Source: Indibacter alkaliphilus LW1 (GTDB taxonomy: Bacteria; Bacteroidota; Bacteroidia; Cytophagales; Cyclobacteriaceae). From it: a stretch of 64,000 bases of DNA. The first letter of the stretch is position 1. Each line of letters opens with the position of its first letter. This document shows, in pieces, positions 25,629-34,371 of this stretch. The translations under genes and the position numbers were made by a program. The DNA lies in the NCBI RefSeq assembly GCF_000295935.2, contig NZ_ALWO02000038.1, forward strand, positions 24,349 through 88,348, read 5' to 3'. Under the pieces are notes generated by a model, which was not told the origin of the DNA, searched no databases, and saw only the letters and a program-made list of their open reading frames with translations.

Positions 25629-26978
25629 TCATAAATTCTTCGTTATTGTAAAAGAAAATTTGCTTCCATTTCGGACATCGGACTCCAGAATTATTTGTCC
25701 GCCCAGATTTTCCACACATTTTTTCACGATGGAAAGACCAATTCCGGATCCTTCATAATCACTTTTTGAATGGAGCTTCTGAAAAAGACCGAACACCTTT
25801 TCCTGAAATTCAGGGGCTATGCCAAGCCCGTTGTCAGCTACGGAAAATTCCCAAAATTCACCTTTATCCAGGTAGCTGATTTTGATGTTAGGCTTGATGT
25901 CTTTATGGGAATATTTGAGTGCGTTGCTTATCAAGTTTGTAAATATCTGGAAAATCGGGCTTTCAAAACTTTTAATTGTAGGTAGTTTTGGAATGCTGAT
26001 TGAAGCGCCTTTTTGTTCTATGGTCTCACTGTAATAAAGCAGGACGCGGTCCAATAAGCCATTGAGCTCGATCTCCTTCAATTCCCCATCAAACCTTCCA
26101 ACTCTGGAATATTCTAAGAGAGCGGCGATCATTTCCCTCATTCTTGTAGCACCGTCTATGGCATAAAAAATGAATTTTCTGCCCTTTTCATCCAAAACTG
26201 CCTGATAGTTTTTCTCAATTTGATGAAGAAAGCCTGTGATCATCCGAAGCGGTTCCTGAAGATCATGGGAAGCAGTATAAGCAAAAGACTCCAATTCAGA
26301 ATTTTTAGCTTCAACATTTTCCAAGGCACTTTTCAGTTTATCATTTCTTTCGCTCAGTAGCCTTTTTAAATGCTGTTCGTTTTTGATAGATTTTTCAAGT
26401 AAATCAAAAACTTTCGGAAACAAGGCGGAAGCAAAGAAACCCAAAAAAACAAGGTTTGAGCTTACTGCAACGAGTTGTGGGATATTATGAGATTCCTGAT
26501 CTTTCCAGAGCATGATGTCCATTGGGATCAACAAAGCAAGAAGAATGCACAGTACCAAATTGGCGAAGGCAGGGTGAAATGCATATCTGACCGGGAAAAG
26601 TATGGTGCTGAAAAAACTGGCTGCAAGCATGTATAAAAATCCTGGTCCAGAAAGCCCAATCAAAAATAACAAGGTGAAGCCGATGAAATAAAAGCAAACG
26701 ATAAATAACCATTTTCTGATCCATAACTTCAATGATGGCCAAAACCCAGCGATCAAAAGAGAAAACACGGCCAAAGTATCTACAAGTACTACGCTGGGGT
26801 ACTTTTCCTTGATGGCAAATAGAACTCCGGGTGTATAGGCAATCAAGGATAAGGGTATGATAAAAATCAGCATATAGTAAAACAGAATGGTTCTCCATTC
26901 CATGGATGACTCAAAGCTGACATCTTTTAGGCCTAGATTTTTTCTGATTTGATCTGTATAGCTTTTCCAAATTTTCAT
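25629..26978 (-). CDS. Membrane sensor histidine kinase
   Basis: 449 residues. N-terminal membrane region with about six helices (30-195), a short coiled coil (200-228), HisKA with FAYTASHDLQEPLRMITGFL (His about 237) and HATPase with NLISNALKYS, DNGLGI and GSGIGLSIV. It has no separate periplasmic sensor domain, so the signal is probably sensed in the membrane or by contact with another kinase. Its start overlaps the stop of the 1467-residue kinase by 4 nt (ATGA, 26975-26978), a sign of coupled translation. The frameshifted gene at 22537-23878 is its paralogue over the whole length. Confidence 0.93.
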   Translation of the reverse strand: MKIWKSYTDQIRKNLGLKDVSFESSMEWRTILFYYMLIFIIPLSLIAYTPGVLFAIKEKYPSVVLVDTLAVFSLLIAGFWPSLKLWIRKWLFIVCFYFIGFTLLFLIGLSGPGFLYMLAASFFSTILFPVRYAFHPAFANLVLCILLALLIPMDIMLWKDQESHNIPQLVAVSSNLVFLGFFASALFPKVFDLLEKSIKNEQHLKRLLSERNDKLKSALENVEAKNSELESFAYTASHDLQEPLRMITGFLHQIEKNYQAVLDEKGRKFIFYAIDGATRMREMIAALLEYSRVGRFDGELKEIELNGLLDRVLLYYSETIEQKGASISIPKLPTIKSFESPIFQIFTNLISNALKYSHKDIKPNIKISYLDKGEFWEFSVADNGLGIAPEFQEKVFGLFQKLHSKSDYEGSGIGLSIVKKCVENLGGQIILESDVRNGSKFSFTITKNL

Positions 26979-29900
26979 TTTGGGGTTTTGGGTAAAGTAA
27001 AATAAAACGCAGTCCCTTCTCCATATTTGGAGTCAACCCAAATTTTTCCATTCAGTGTTTCAATGATTTTCTTGACTAAGCTTAATCCCATACCCGTACC
27101 TTGATATTTTTCCTTCCCATGAAGTCTATGGAATATAATGAATATTCTGTCATAATACTCTTTTTCTATTCCAATTCCGTTGTCTTTGATGCAGAACTCC
27201 CAATGATCTTCTTTCTCCTCCGTTGTAATTTTCAGTAGAAGTGGGATATCGTCTTTTGAGTATTTGAAAGCATTGTTGATCAAGTTATGAAAAACCTGAA
27301 AGATTGGTGTTTTAGGTCCTTTTATTTTGGGCAGGTCAGCTATTGAAATCTCGGCTGATGTATCCTCTATACTTTTTCTGTGTACCATAAATACCTCTTC
27401 CACCAATGCATTGAGGTCGATCTCCTGGTGGTCATCATCATGCTTTCCAACTCTGGAATAATCCAAAAGATCCAATATGATCTGTCTCATCCTTTTGGAG
27501 CCATCCACGGCAAAATGGATATACTGCTTGGCTTTATCATCCAAGACGTGTTTGTATTTCTTTTCAAGCTGGCCCAGAAAGCTACTGACCATCCGAAGTG
27601 GTTCCTGCAGATCGTGTGATGCAATGTAGGCAAATTGCTCCAGTTCAGCATTCGAAATTTCCAGTTCCTTGGCTTGCTTCTGAAGGCTTTTGTTTAGTTT
27701 CTGGAGAGAGTTTTCGTAGTCTTTTCTTTGACTGATGTCCGAGATTGCTCCAACCATTCTGATGGCTATACCATTTTCATTTCTTACGATAAGTCCTCGA
27801 TCTTCCACAACGGCATAATTGCCATCTGCCTTTTGGTACTTATATTCCGTTTTCCAGAATTCCACTTCGGGGTCTTCAAGGCTCAGCTGAAGACTTTCAT
27901 GTACATTTTTACGGTAATTAGGATGTATTTTATCCAACCAACCGTTAAGTCCTTCACCTCCATTCTGACCGGGTAAATTGTATCCGAAGAGAGTTTGATA
28001 TCCTTGGGTCCAATAGAGTTTGTTTTCTATCAGGTCATAATCCCAAATAGCATCCTGAGTAGCAAGAGAAGCTTTTTCGAAGCGCTCATTTGACCTTTTC
28101 AATTCCAATTCGGTATTTTTCCTTTCAGAAATATCCTGAAAGCTACCTGAGAGCTTTACTACTTTTCCGCCAATTTTTTCAGCTTTGCCTATGACACGAA
28201 CCCATTTTTCATTGCCTTTATAGGTAATGATGGTTAATTCCAGGTCAAATGGAGTTCCTTTAGAAATGCATGCTTCAATAGCTTTTTGGATCTGTTCTCT
28301 GGAAAAGCCTTCTTTATAGAATTTATAACCTGTTTCAATGTCCGGGATAAAATCGCTTGGGACTTCATGGAGACTTCGGGTGATTTTTGACCAGTAAACG
28401 GAGTTGTTTTCAAGGTTTAATTCCCAGCCTCCCAACTGAGCAAGCTGATTTGCATTCTCCAATAAAATGTTGAGTTTGATTCTGTCAGTCACATCTCTGC
28501 CAAAGGCATAAACAAAGCTTTCTTCTCCAAATGGCTCTGAAGACTTCCATGAAATCCATTTATAATCTCCTGAGATTGTTCTATACCGATTGATGAAGTT
28601 TTCTGCTTTTCTTAGACCTGATACAGTCTCTCTATATTCTTTATTTGTACTCCTTAAATCATCAGGGTGAAGAAAATCCACAAATGGACGGGTTGTCAGT
28701 TCCTCTGCTGTATATCCCAGTAATTTTGTGAAGGCAGGATTTACTTTTCTGAACTTTCCGTTTTTATCTGCCACGGCCAATAAATCCGGGGCATTTTCAA
28801 AAAATTGGTTGAGTTCTTCCTCTTGCTGTTTCTTTTTTATTTCTGCTCCCAAAAATTCTTCCAAGGGCTTCAGGTAGAGTTTGTAATAGATTTTCTGCTG
28901 CTCCGGATTTTTATTTCCAAGCAACAAAACTCCTACCACTTCAACATTGTAAAACAAGGGAATACAGATCGCGGAAATCAATTTTAAATGCTCGTTTCCA
29001 AAAGTCCGGACAAATAATTCCGGCTGTTCTTCAATATTCCATGAAATGGCAATTTGTGATTTCCACACTTTTCCGGGTATCCCTTCACCCGGTTCAAATT
29101 TATTTCTGGATTTTTCTGATATATAGAATTTTCTGGTCTCTTCGGAATTCTCCAGGTATTGATAGAGACGTATGTACTTTTTATGGGAAGGGACCATCCA
29201 CACCTCTGCCAGTTCAGCCTCATATACCTCAGCCAAATACGTTAAAGTTTCCTTTAAGGCTGAAGTGGTTTTGTCATTTTTTTTAAAGATTATGCCAATA
29301 TCAGAAAGCAGTTTGTTTCGCATGATTTCCTGCTTTTGGTGTGAAATATCCCTCAGAGAACCTATCATCCGTTTGGGTTTTCCTGATTCATCCCTAAGCA
29401 GGTAGGCAACTTCTTCGACATAAAGGTAATCCCCTTTTGAGTCTTTAAATCTGAATTCGTTTATCCATTGAAACAGCTCTTTATCTGCCAGAAATTGATC
29501 CCAACGGTTCTTTTCTTTAGCAGCATCTATAGGGTGAATAAAGGATATCCAATCCTCCAGCCTGAATCTTTTGAGTTGAAAATCATGGCCAAAAACACGG
29601 GTGAAGCTTTCACTCCATTCAAATTCATCCTTGACTATATCCCAATCGAAAATGGCATCATTACTTGCTTTTTGAACATAATGGAAGAGCTCGTTTCCGG
29701 CTTCCAGTTTTTTCTGAATATTGACCAAATCAGTAATATCGGTACTGTTGATCAATGCACCTTGAATGGCAGGGTCATCTATCAGGTAATTGGCTGTACT
29801 CTGCACCCATCGCCAGCCAAACTCTTTGTGTTTGACACGATAAGGGTGTGTAGTGACGCGTTGCTTAGATAGTAAGCTTTGAAATTTGAATTTGATTTCT

Positions 29901-31378
29901 TCCAAATCATCCGGATGAATCAATTCAAATGCGGAGGTGTCCAACAATTCTTGCTCAGTATATCCCAAGTATTGTAAATGGTTGGGGCTGGTGAACTTGT
30001 ACTTGCCCTGAGCATCCAGAATAGCAATCAGATCTGAGCCTTCCCTGACCAATGTATGCAGCTTTCTTTCGCTTTCCTCCAACTTGAGTTTGGATTGCTT
30101 TTCGGAAGTGATGTCTTTTGCTGAAATAAAAACGCCAAGAATTTTCCCTTTTTCGTTTTTTGCAGGTTTGTGTGTGAATTCATAGACGGATTTTCTTCCT
30201 TTGCCTCTTTGCAGTTCAAATTCCACAGTAATGCTTTCCCCTTGCAATACCTGTTTGTGAATGTCCACTAAACTTTGTTTTTCTTCTTCTGTGGCATAGT
30301 CCAAGAGACTGTCAAATTTCTCCACTTTCTTCCCATACAGTTCTGTGCTTTTATCTGCAAATTTTTTATTGAATGAGATGATTTTCAAGGACTCGTCAGT
30401 AAGGATAAAGGCTTCATCTGTATTGTTGAGCATCATGTTGATCTCAAACAAACTCTCTTTTTGTATGCTGATGTCAATGCCTATTCCGTAAAGACATGGT
30501 TCATTTTGGAAAAAGGCATAGGAAGCTTTAAATAAAAAAGTTGTCAAATTATTGGCTTTATTCTTAATGTTAGCCTCCACACTTGCACTGCCTGTTTCAA
30601 ATGCTTCTTTGATTTTCTGTTGTATCATTTCTCTTTCCGCATCAGGGAAAAAATCAACCGGATGCATTTCAGAAATTTCTTTATCCGTGTATTGGGTAAC
30701 TTCTTTTACTGCTTTATTCCAAAGGAGCATCTTTCCCTCTTTGTTGAATAAGAAGAAAATCCCCTGTAGGTTTTCAATCAATTGTTGGCTGAATGCTATA
30801 TCTATCTTGTGTGATTCAGGAAGCTTTATTTTCCCTTGTGTAAGTTTTTTCAGAAATGAGGGGATTTCATCGAGCTCTAATACTGCATCTGAGAGTCCTT
30901 TTCCAATGATCAATTCCGGACTATGGGGAATGGTACTGGTTTCAGGTTCCTGAACTAGAATGTATGCAGACTTTTCTTTAAGAGCGGTGATTGTAGGGAC
31001 AATGTTGCTGCTATTTCCTGATAAGATAATTCCAATAATATGGAAAGGGGCATCAAGTCCCAAATGTGTTTTTGTTTCTAAAAGGAGCTCAGTAAGGCTG
31101 TTTTTATTTTTGGTTTTGATGTATGAATCAGTTGCAAAATAAATTTTGCCTTCACAGATGGAGTCGTTTTCCCTATACTCTACCAATTGAAGTGAGCTTT
31201 TGGATTCTAAAGCTTCTGAAAGATTTTTACTAGAACTTTCCTGCAATGGCATATCCAGAAAAATATATTTATTGGAATGCTTTTTCAGTGAAAGAATAAA
31301 TTTCTGAAGACTGTCAATATCTTCCGGGGATGAGAAAATGATGGTGAGAAATTTCGGAATGTCGCTCCATCTTATCAT
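26975..31378 (-). CDS. Multi-PAS/GAF histidine kinase with degenerate CheB-like N-terminus (1467 aa)
   Basis: Soluble kinase. Residues 1-175 align by eye with the CheB domain of the 1728-residue neighbour: IFSSPEDIDSLQKF against IGASAGGLEALQEF, IIGIILSGNSSN against IVGIILSGTGSD, and SAYILVQEPET against GAYIIAQEPAT. The catalytic His is replaced (MPL for QHL) and the catalytic Asp is N125; the GG loop is gone. Then come four PAS domains (about 190-680), a GAF domain (about 690-845), three more PAS (about 855-1235), HisKA with FAYIASHDLQEPLRM, and HATPase with DNGIGI and GTGMGLSLV. No CheR domain is present. It heads an operon with the membrane kinase (ATGA overlap) and a REC protein. Confidence 0.9.
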   Translation of the reverse strand: MIRWSDIPKFLTIIFSSPEDIDSLQKFILSLKKHSNKYIFLDMPLQESSSKNLSEALESKSSLQLVEYRENDSICEGKIYFATDSYIKTKNKNSLTELLLETKTHLGLDAPFHIIGIILSGNSSNIVPTITALKEKSAYILVQEPETSTIPHSPELIIGKGLSDAVLELDEIPSFLKKLTQGKIKLPESHKIDIAFSQQLIENLQGIFFLFNKEGKMLLWNKAVKEVTQYTDKEISEMHPVDFFPDAEREMIQQKIKEAFETGSASVEANIKNKANNLTTFLFKASYAFFQNEPCLYGIGIDISIQKESLFEINMMLNNTDEAFILTDESLKIISFNKKFADKSTELYGKKVEKFDSLLDYATEEEKQSLVDIHKQVLQGESITVEFELQRGKGRKSVYEFTHKPAKNEKGKILGVFISAKDITSEKQSKLKLEESERKLHTLVREGSDLIAILDAQGKYKFTSPNHLQYLGYTEQELLDTSAFELIHPDDLEEIKFKFQSLLSKQRVTTHPYRVKHKEFGWRWVQSTANYLIDDPAIQGALINSTDITDLVNIQKKLEAGNELFHYVQKASNDAIFDWDIVKDEFEWSESFTRVFGHDFQLKRFRLEDWISFIHPIDAAKEKNRWDQFLADKELFQWINEFRFKDSKGDYLYVEEVAYLLRDESGKPKRMIGSLRDISHQKQEIMRNKLLSDIGIIFKKNDKTTSALKETLTYLAEVYEAELAEVWMVPSHKKYIRLYQYLENSEETRKFYISEKSRNKFEPGEGIPGKVWKSQIAISWNIEEQPELFVRTFGNEHLKLISAICIPLFYNVEVVGVLLLGNKNPEQQKIYYKLYLKPLEEFLGAEIKKKQQEEELNQFFENAPDLLAVADKNGKFRKVNPAFTKLLGYTAEELTTRPFVDFLHPDDLRSTNKEYRETVSGLRKAENFINRYRTISGDYKWISWKSSEPFGEESFVYAFGRDVTDRIKLNILLENANQLAQLGGWELNLENNSVYWSKITRSLHEVPSDFIPDIETGYKFYKEGFSREQIQKAIEACISKGTPFDLELTIITYKGNEKWVRVIGKAEKIGGKVVKLSGSFQDISERKNTELELKRSNERFEKASLATQDAIWDYDLIENKLYWTQGYQTLFGYNLPGQNGGEGLNGWLDKIHPNYRKNVHESLQLSLEDPEVEFWKTEYKYQKADGNYAVVEDRGLIVRNENGIAIRMVGAISDISQRKDYENSLQKLNKSLQKQAKELEISNAELEQFAYIASHDLQEPLRMVSSFLGQLEKKYKHVLDDKAKQYIHFAVDGSKRMRQIILDLLDYSRVGKHDDDHQEIDLNALVEEVFMVHRKSIEDTSAEISIADLPKIKGPKTPIFQVFHNLINNAFKYSKDDIPLLLKITTEEKEDHWEFCIKDNGIGIEKEYYDRIFIIFHRLHGKEKYQGTGMGLSLVKKIIETLNGKIWVDSKYGEGTAFYFTLPKTPK

Positions 31379-31474
31379 AGTGGGGGCTTTGCTTTGGGTT
31401 TTTGTATTACCTAATTTATGAAAACATTCATTTTATTTCATTTTTTGATCAATTGATTTTCGAATTAAAGCTTT

Positions 31475-32041
31475 TTATTTTTTAAGGTATTTATCATTCA
31501 GTCCTTTACCTTCAAGAATCATGGGTTTGATTTTTTCCAATCTTGCCTCTTGTGTAGCTTCTCTTTTGGCTGAATTGATATGTTCAAGGTACTCTTTTTG
31601 TTTGTAGTTGCTGAGTGATTCAAAGGCAGTTTTTAATTCGGGGTTTGACTCTAAGGCTTCTGCCAAGAGTCCGGATATTTCCTGTTCGCCTGACCTTTGG
31701 GGAATCCACCTTTTCCCTTCTTTTTCATTTTGGATAGCTTCATTTACATAGCTAAGGATCAGCTTTTCGTTTATTTCTTCCTTTGATGTAAAACGCCATT
31801 GACGTAAGGCTTTGGTTTTGTTTTCCTGAGCATTGATGAATACCTTTTCAGGGTCAGACATAAAAACTCCATTATAAAACCAAATGCCTACGTAATTTTT
31901 GAATCCGCAAATACCGACTACATTTTGTCCATTATAGGTGTAAACATCTATGCCCCATTTGATACTGTGTTCCATCTCAGTAGATGTCATTATTGAGTTC
32001 AATAAGGCTATTTCTTCTTTCCATGCAGTGTTTTCTTTCAT
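31475..32041 (-). CDS. YdeI/OmpD-associated family protein
   Basis: 188 residues, soluble, no signal. The N-terminal 110 residues look like the DUF1801 fold (WKEEIALLNSIM, KWGIDVYTYNGQNVVGICGFKNYVGIWFYNG) and the C-terminal part is the YdeI tail, with LKTAFESLSNYKQKEYLEHINSAKREATQEARLEKI. The molecular role of this family is not established; it is often linked to stress. The gene is 70 nt downstream of the amidase in the same direction, and may be transcribed with it. Confidence 0.82.
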   Translation of the reverse strand: MKENTAWKEEIALLNSIMTSTEMEHSIKWGIDVYTYNGQNVVGICGFKNYVGIWFYNGVFMSDPEKVFINAQENKTKALRQWRFTSKEEINEKLILSYVNEAIQNEKEGKRWIPQRSGEQEISGLLAEALESNPELKTAFESLSNYKQKEYLEHINSAKREATQEARLEKIKPMILEGKGLNDKYLKK

Positions 32042-32111
32042 AGTGTGCGGCTTTATAATTTAGGGAAGTTACAAAATTTCCTGCTTTTGAAACCAGGCAC
32101 AAAAAAGCAGA

Positions 32112-33779
32112 TTAATCCAAGCCTTTCTTGTAAGCCTCAGGACGCATTTGGTGATAAGGGAATTTTTGTTGGTATGCATTGGCTACCTGAAGTAACTTTT
32201 CCTCCTGAAAGTAGTTGCCGATCAGGGTGATGCTGGTTGGATGACCATCAGCATCTTGACCATTGGGTATAGCAAGTGCAGGGTGGCCTGTCAGATTGGT
32301 AATCAACATTTGTCGTCCTCCAAAAGTGGGTGAAATAACCACATCGAAATGCTTGAGCACTTGATGCGTTGCTTCTATCAATTGCCTGCGGTGGCGATTA
32401 GCTTGTAGGTATTCAACTGCGGGAATAAACCTGGCCTGTCTGAGTGAATTGGCTCTTGAGCCTTTGTGTTGTTCTACCATTTCTCTGTGAGAATCTTTGG
32501 TGACAAGCTCATCAAAAAAGGCTCCCGATTCCGCTCTGAGTATGATGTCAAATACTTCGAAAGGGTGGTGGTCAGGTAGTGATACTATTTCAGGATTTAT
32601 TCCAAGGCTTTTCAGTTCCTCCAAGGCTCTGAAGTTGTGCTGGTTATTTTGAGAACTGTCTTTGCTAAACTGTCCATAGAGATATCCTATTTTAAGTGAT
32701 TGTAAGTCAGCTGCTTTGTTGAATTCAAAAGAGGCATCTCTAGAACTTCGGTCAGTAGGATCCCAACCTCTGATATGGTCAAATACAATGGCACAGTCTT
32801 CAGCACTTCTACAAATAGGACCGACTTTGTCCATACTCCAGGAAAGTACCATAAATCCATGCTTGCTTACAGCCCCATAGGTCGGTCGAAGTCCGGTTAC
32901 TCCTGTTCTGGTAGAAGGAGAAATGATAGAACCCAGAGTTTCTGTTCCTATGGCAAAAGCAACCAAACCAGCTGATGTGGCTGATCCTGAACCAGCTGAT
33001 GATCCTGTGGCTCCTTGATTGAGATCCCAAGGATTTTTGGTTTTTCCGCCAAACCAAACATCTCCTCTTGCCAAGCTTCCCGAAACCAGCTTTCCTAAAA
33101 GTACTGCGCCATGGTCTTCCAGTTTTTGGACAACACTGGCCTTTTGGTCTATCACTTGGTATTTGTATGGTTCGGCTCCCCAAGTAGTGGGATAGCCTGG
33201 TACAGATGCGAGGTCTTTGACTCCATAGGGAATGCCGTGAAGGATTCCCTTGTAATTACCTGCTGCAATTTCTTCATCGGCTTTTTTTGCCTGAGACAAG
33301 GCAAGTTCCTCTGTTACGGTGATAAAAGAAAGCAAATTGGAATCAAAGGCTTTGATTCTATTGAGGTAGATGTTTGTAAGTTGGGTAGCGCTAAGTTTTT
33401 TAGAAGATAGGAGAGCAGCCAATTCCGGAATGGTCATAAAAGCAATGTCCTCTTCGTTTTCTGGCAGGGAGACATGAGCTGGTATTTCCCAATGATTGAG
33501 TCCGTTGTAAGATGGGATTTCGAGCTCTGAGGGGAATGGATCAAAAACCATAGCTGGTTCTACCTCATTTTTAAGTTGAAATCCTCTCATGCTTTCATAT
33601 CCCCTTCTGTTACTTTCGAGGTAGTTCAACATGGTATCGATTTCAGCTCTTTCAAAATGAAGTTGAAAAAGCCTCGCTGCTGCCCTTACATCGGCTCTTT
33701 TGATAACCTTGCCGGTGTTGGCAATTCCAAAACCTAAAAGGAATCCTGCAAAAAGTAATAACCATCCATATTTTTTCAT
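32112..33779 (-). CDS. Exported amidase-signature family hydrolase
   Basis: 555 residues. A signal or anchor helix (about 5-20) is followed by a linker and the amidase signature domain from about 125. The Ser-cisSer-Lys triad is visible: Lys in GIPYGVKDLAS, cis-Ser in GSSAGSGSATSAG, nucleophile Ser in GTETLGSIISPSTRTG. The usual GTDTGGSIR is altered to GTETLGSI, within the range of the family. It hydrolyses an amide bond; the export signal argues against a GatA role in tRNA amidation. Its substrate could be a peptide or an aryl amide. Promoter region and direction suggest that it heads a unit with the YdeI gene. Confidence 0.88.
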   Translation of the reverse strand: MKKYGWLLLFAGFLLGFGIANTGKVIKRADVRAAARLFQLHFERAEIDTMLNYLESNRRGYESMRGFQLKNEVEPAMVFDPFPSELEIPSYNGLNHWEIPAHVSLPENEEDIAFMTIPELAALLSSKKLSATQLTNIYLNRIKAFDSNLLSFITVTEELALSQAKKADEEIAAGNYKGILHGIPYGVKDLASVPGYPTTWGAEPYKYQVIDQKASVVQKLEDHGAVLLGKLVSGSLARGDVWFGGKTKNPWDLNQGATGSSAGSGSATSAGLVAFAIGTETLGSIISPSTRTGVTGLRPTYGAVSKHGFMVLSWSMDKVGPICRSAEDCAIVFDHIRGWDPTDRSSRDASFEFNKAADLQSLKIGYLYGQFSKDSSQNNQHNFRALEELKSLGINPEIVSLPDHHPFEVFDIILRAESGAFFDELVTKDSHREMVEQHKGSRANSLRQARFIPAVEYLQANRHRRQLIEATHQVLKHFDVVISPTFGGRQMLITNLTGHPALAIPNGQDADGHPTSITLIGNYFQEEKLLQVANAYQQKFPYHQMRPEAYKKGLD

Positions 33780-33791
33780 TTAAGAAAAGTA

Positions 33792-33843
33792 TAAAAAAAG
33801 ACTGAAAAGCTTATTTAAAAAATCATTCTTGGAAGCTTTTCAG
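33792..33843 (-). terminator. Rho-independent terminator of the CDGSH gene
   Basis: Perfect 11-bp stem CTGAAAAGCTT (33802-33812) and AAGCTTTTCAG (33833-33843), 20-nt loop. On the minus strand it is followed by TCTTTTTTTAT. It lies 38 nt after the CDGSH gene stop and just before the amidase start, so it separates the two units. Confidence 0.8.
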
Positions 33844-33881
33844 GCTGAATGGTTAAAATAATTAGTTTCAAGGCCTATAAT

Positions 33882-34307
33882 TTAACCCTTGAAGCCCATT
33901 TTCTTGTGTGTTCCATCGCAATAAGGTTTATTTTCGGAGCTCCCACAACGACAAAATGCAGTAGTTTTGAATTTCTTCTCAGTAGTTCCATCTGCATATT
34001 TAACTTCGATATTTCCATAAACCATCAATGGACCATTGGGCATGACTTCGGCCATTTGTTCTTTTTTTTCAGATTCAACTTGTGGTTTATCTTCCCCTTC
34101 TTCCATATAAAAGCCCAAGGCTCCTGAAGGACATTGCTTGACCTGATAAACAAGGTCTTCAGTACTTGCTCCTTCTATATTGATCCAAGGTTTTTCTTCG
34201 GGTCTAAAAACCTTAGGAAGTCCTTTGACACAAATCCCGGAATGAATACATTTTTCCGGTTGCCAGACTATGGTAACTTCTCCGTTCGAATATTCTTTCT
34301 TTTTCAT
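33882..34307 (-). CDS. Ferredoxin-like and CDGSH iron-sulfur double-domain protein
   Basis: 141 residues. The N-terminal half is a divergent 4Fe-4S mono-cluster domain (CIHSGICVKGLPKVF ... CPSGAL), the C-terminal half a CDGSH 2Fe-2S domain with CRCGSSENKPYCDGTH, which supplies three Cys and one His. Proteins of this build are thought to move electrons or clusters in the cytoplasm; no signal is present. It is the last gene of the ThDP enzyme-aldehyde dehydrogenase unit, 64 nt after the dehydrogenase, so it may accept electrons from, or supply a cluster to, the same pathway (inference). Confidence 0.9.
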   Translation of the reverse strand: MKKKEYSNGEVTIVWQPEKCIHSGICVKGLPKVFRPEEKPWINIEGASTEDLVYQVKQCPSGALGFYMEEGEDKPQVESEKKEQMAEVMPNGPLMVYGNIEVKYADGTTEKKFKTTAFCRCGSSENKPYCDGTHKKMGFKG

Positions 34308-34340
34308 CTTTGGTTGGGTTTGTTTTATGTAAATTGGTCA

Positions 34341-34364
34341 GTACAGGGCTTTTAAGCCCTGTAC
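34341..34364 (-). terminator. Hairpin between aldehyde dehydrogenase and CDGSH genes
   Basis: GTACAGGGC (34341-34349) pairs with GCCCTGTAC (34356-34364) around TTTTAA. No long T-run follows on the minus strand, so it is more likely a partial terminator or a processing/stability hairpin that sets the ratio of the two products. Confidence 0.5.
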
Positions 34365-34371
34365 CACCATT

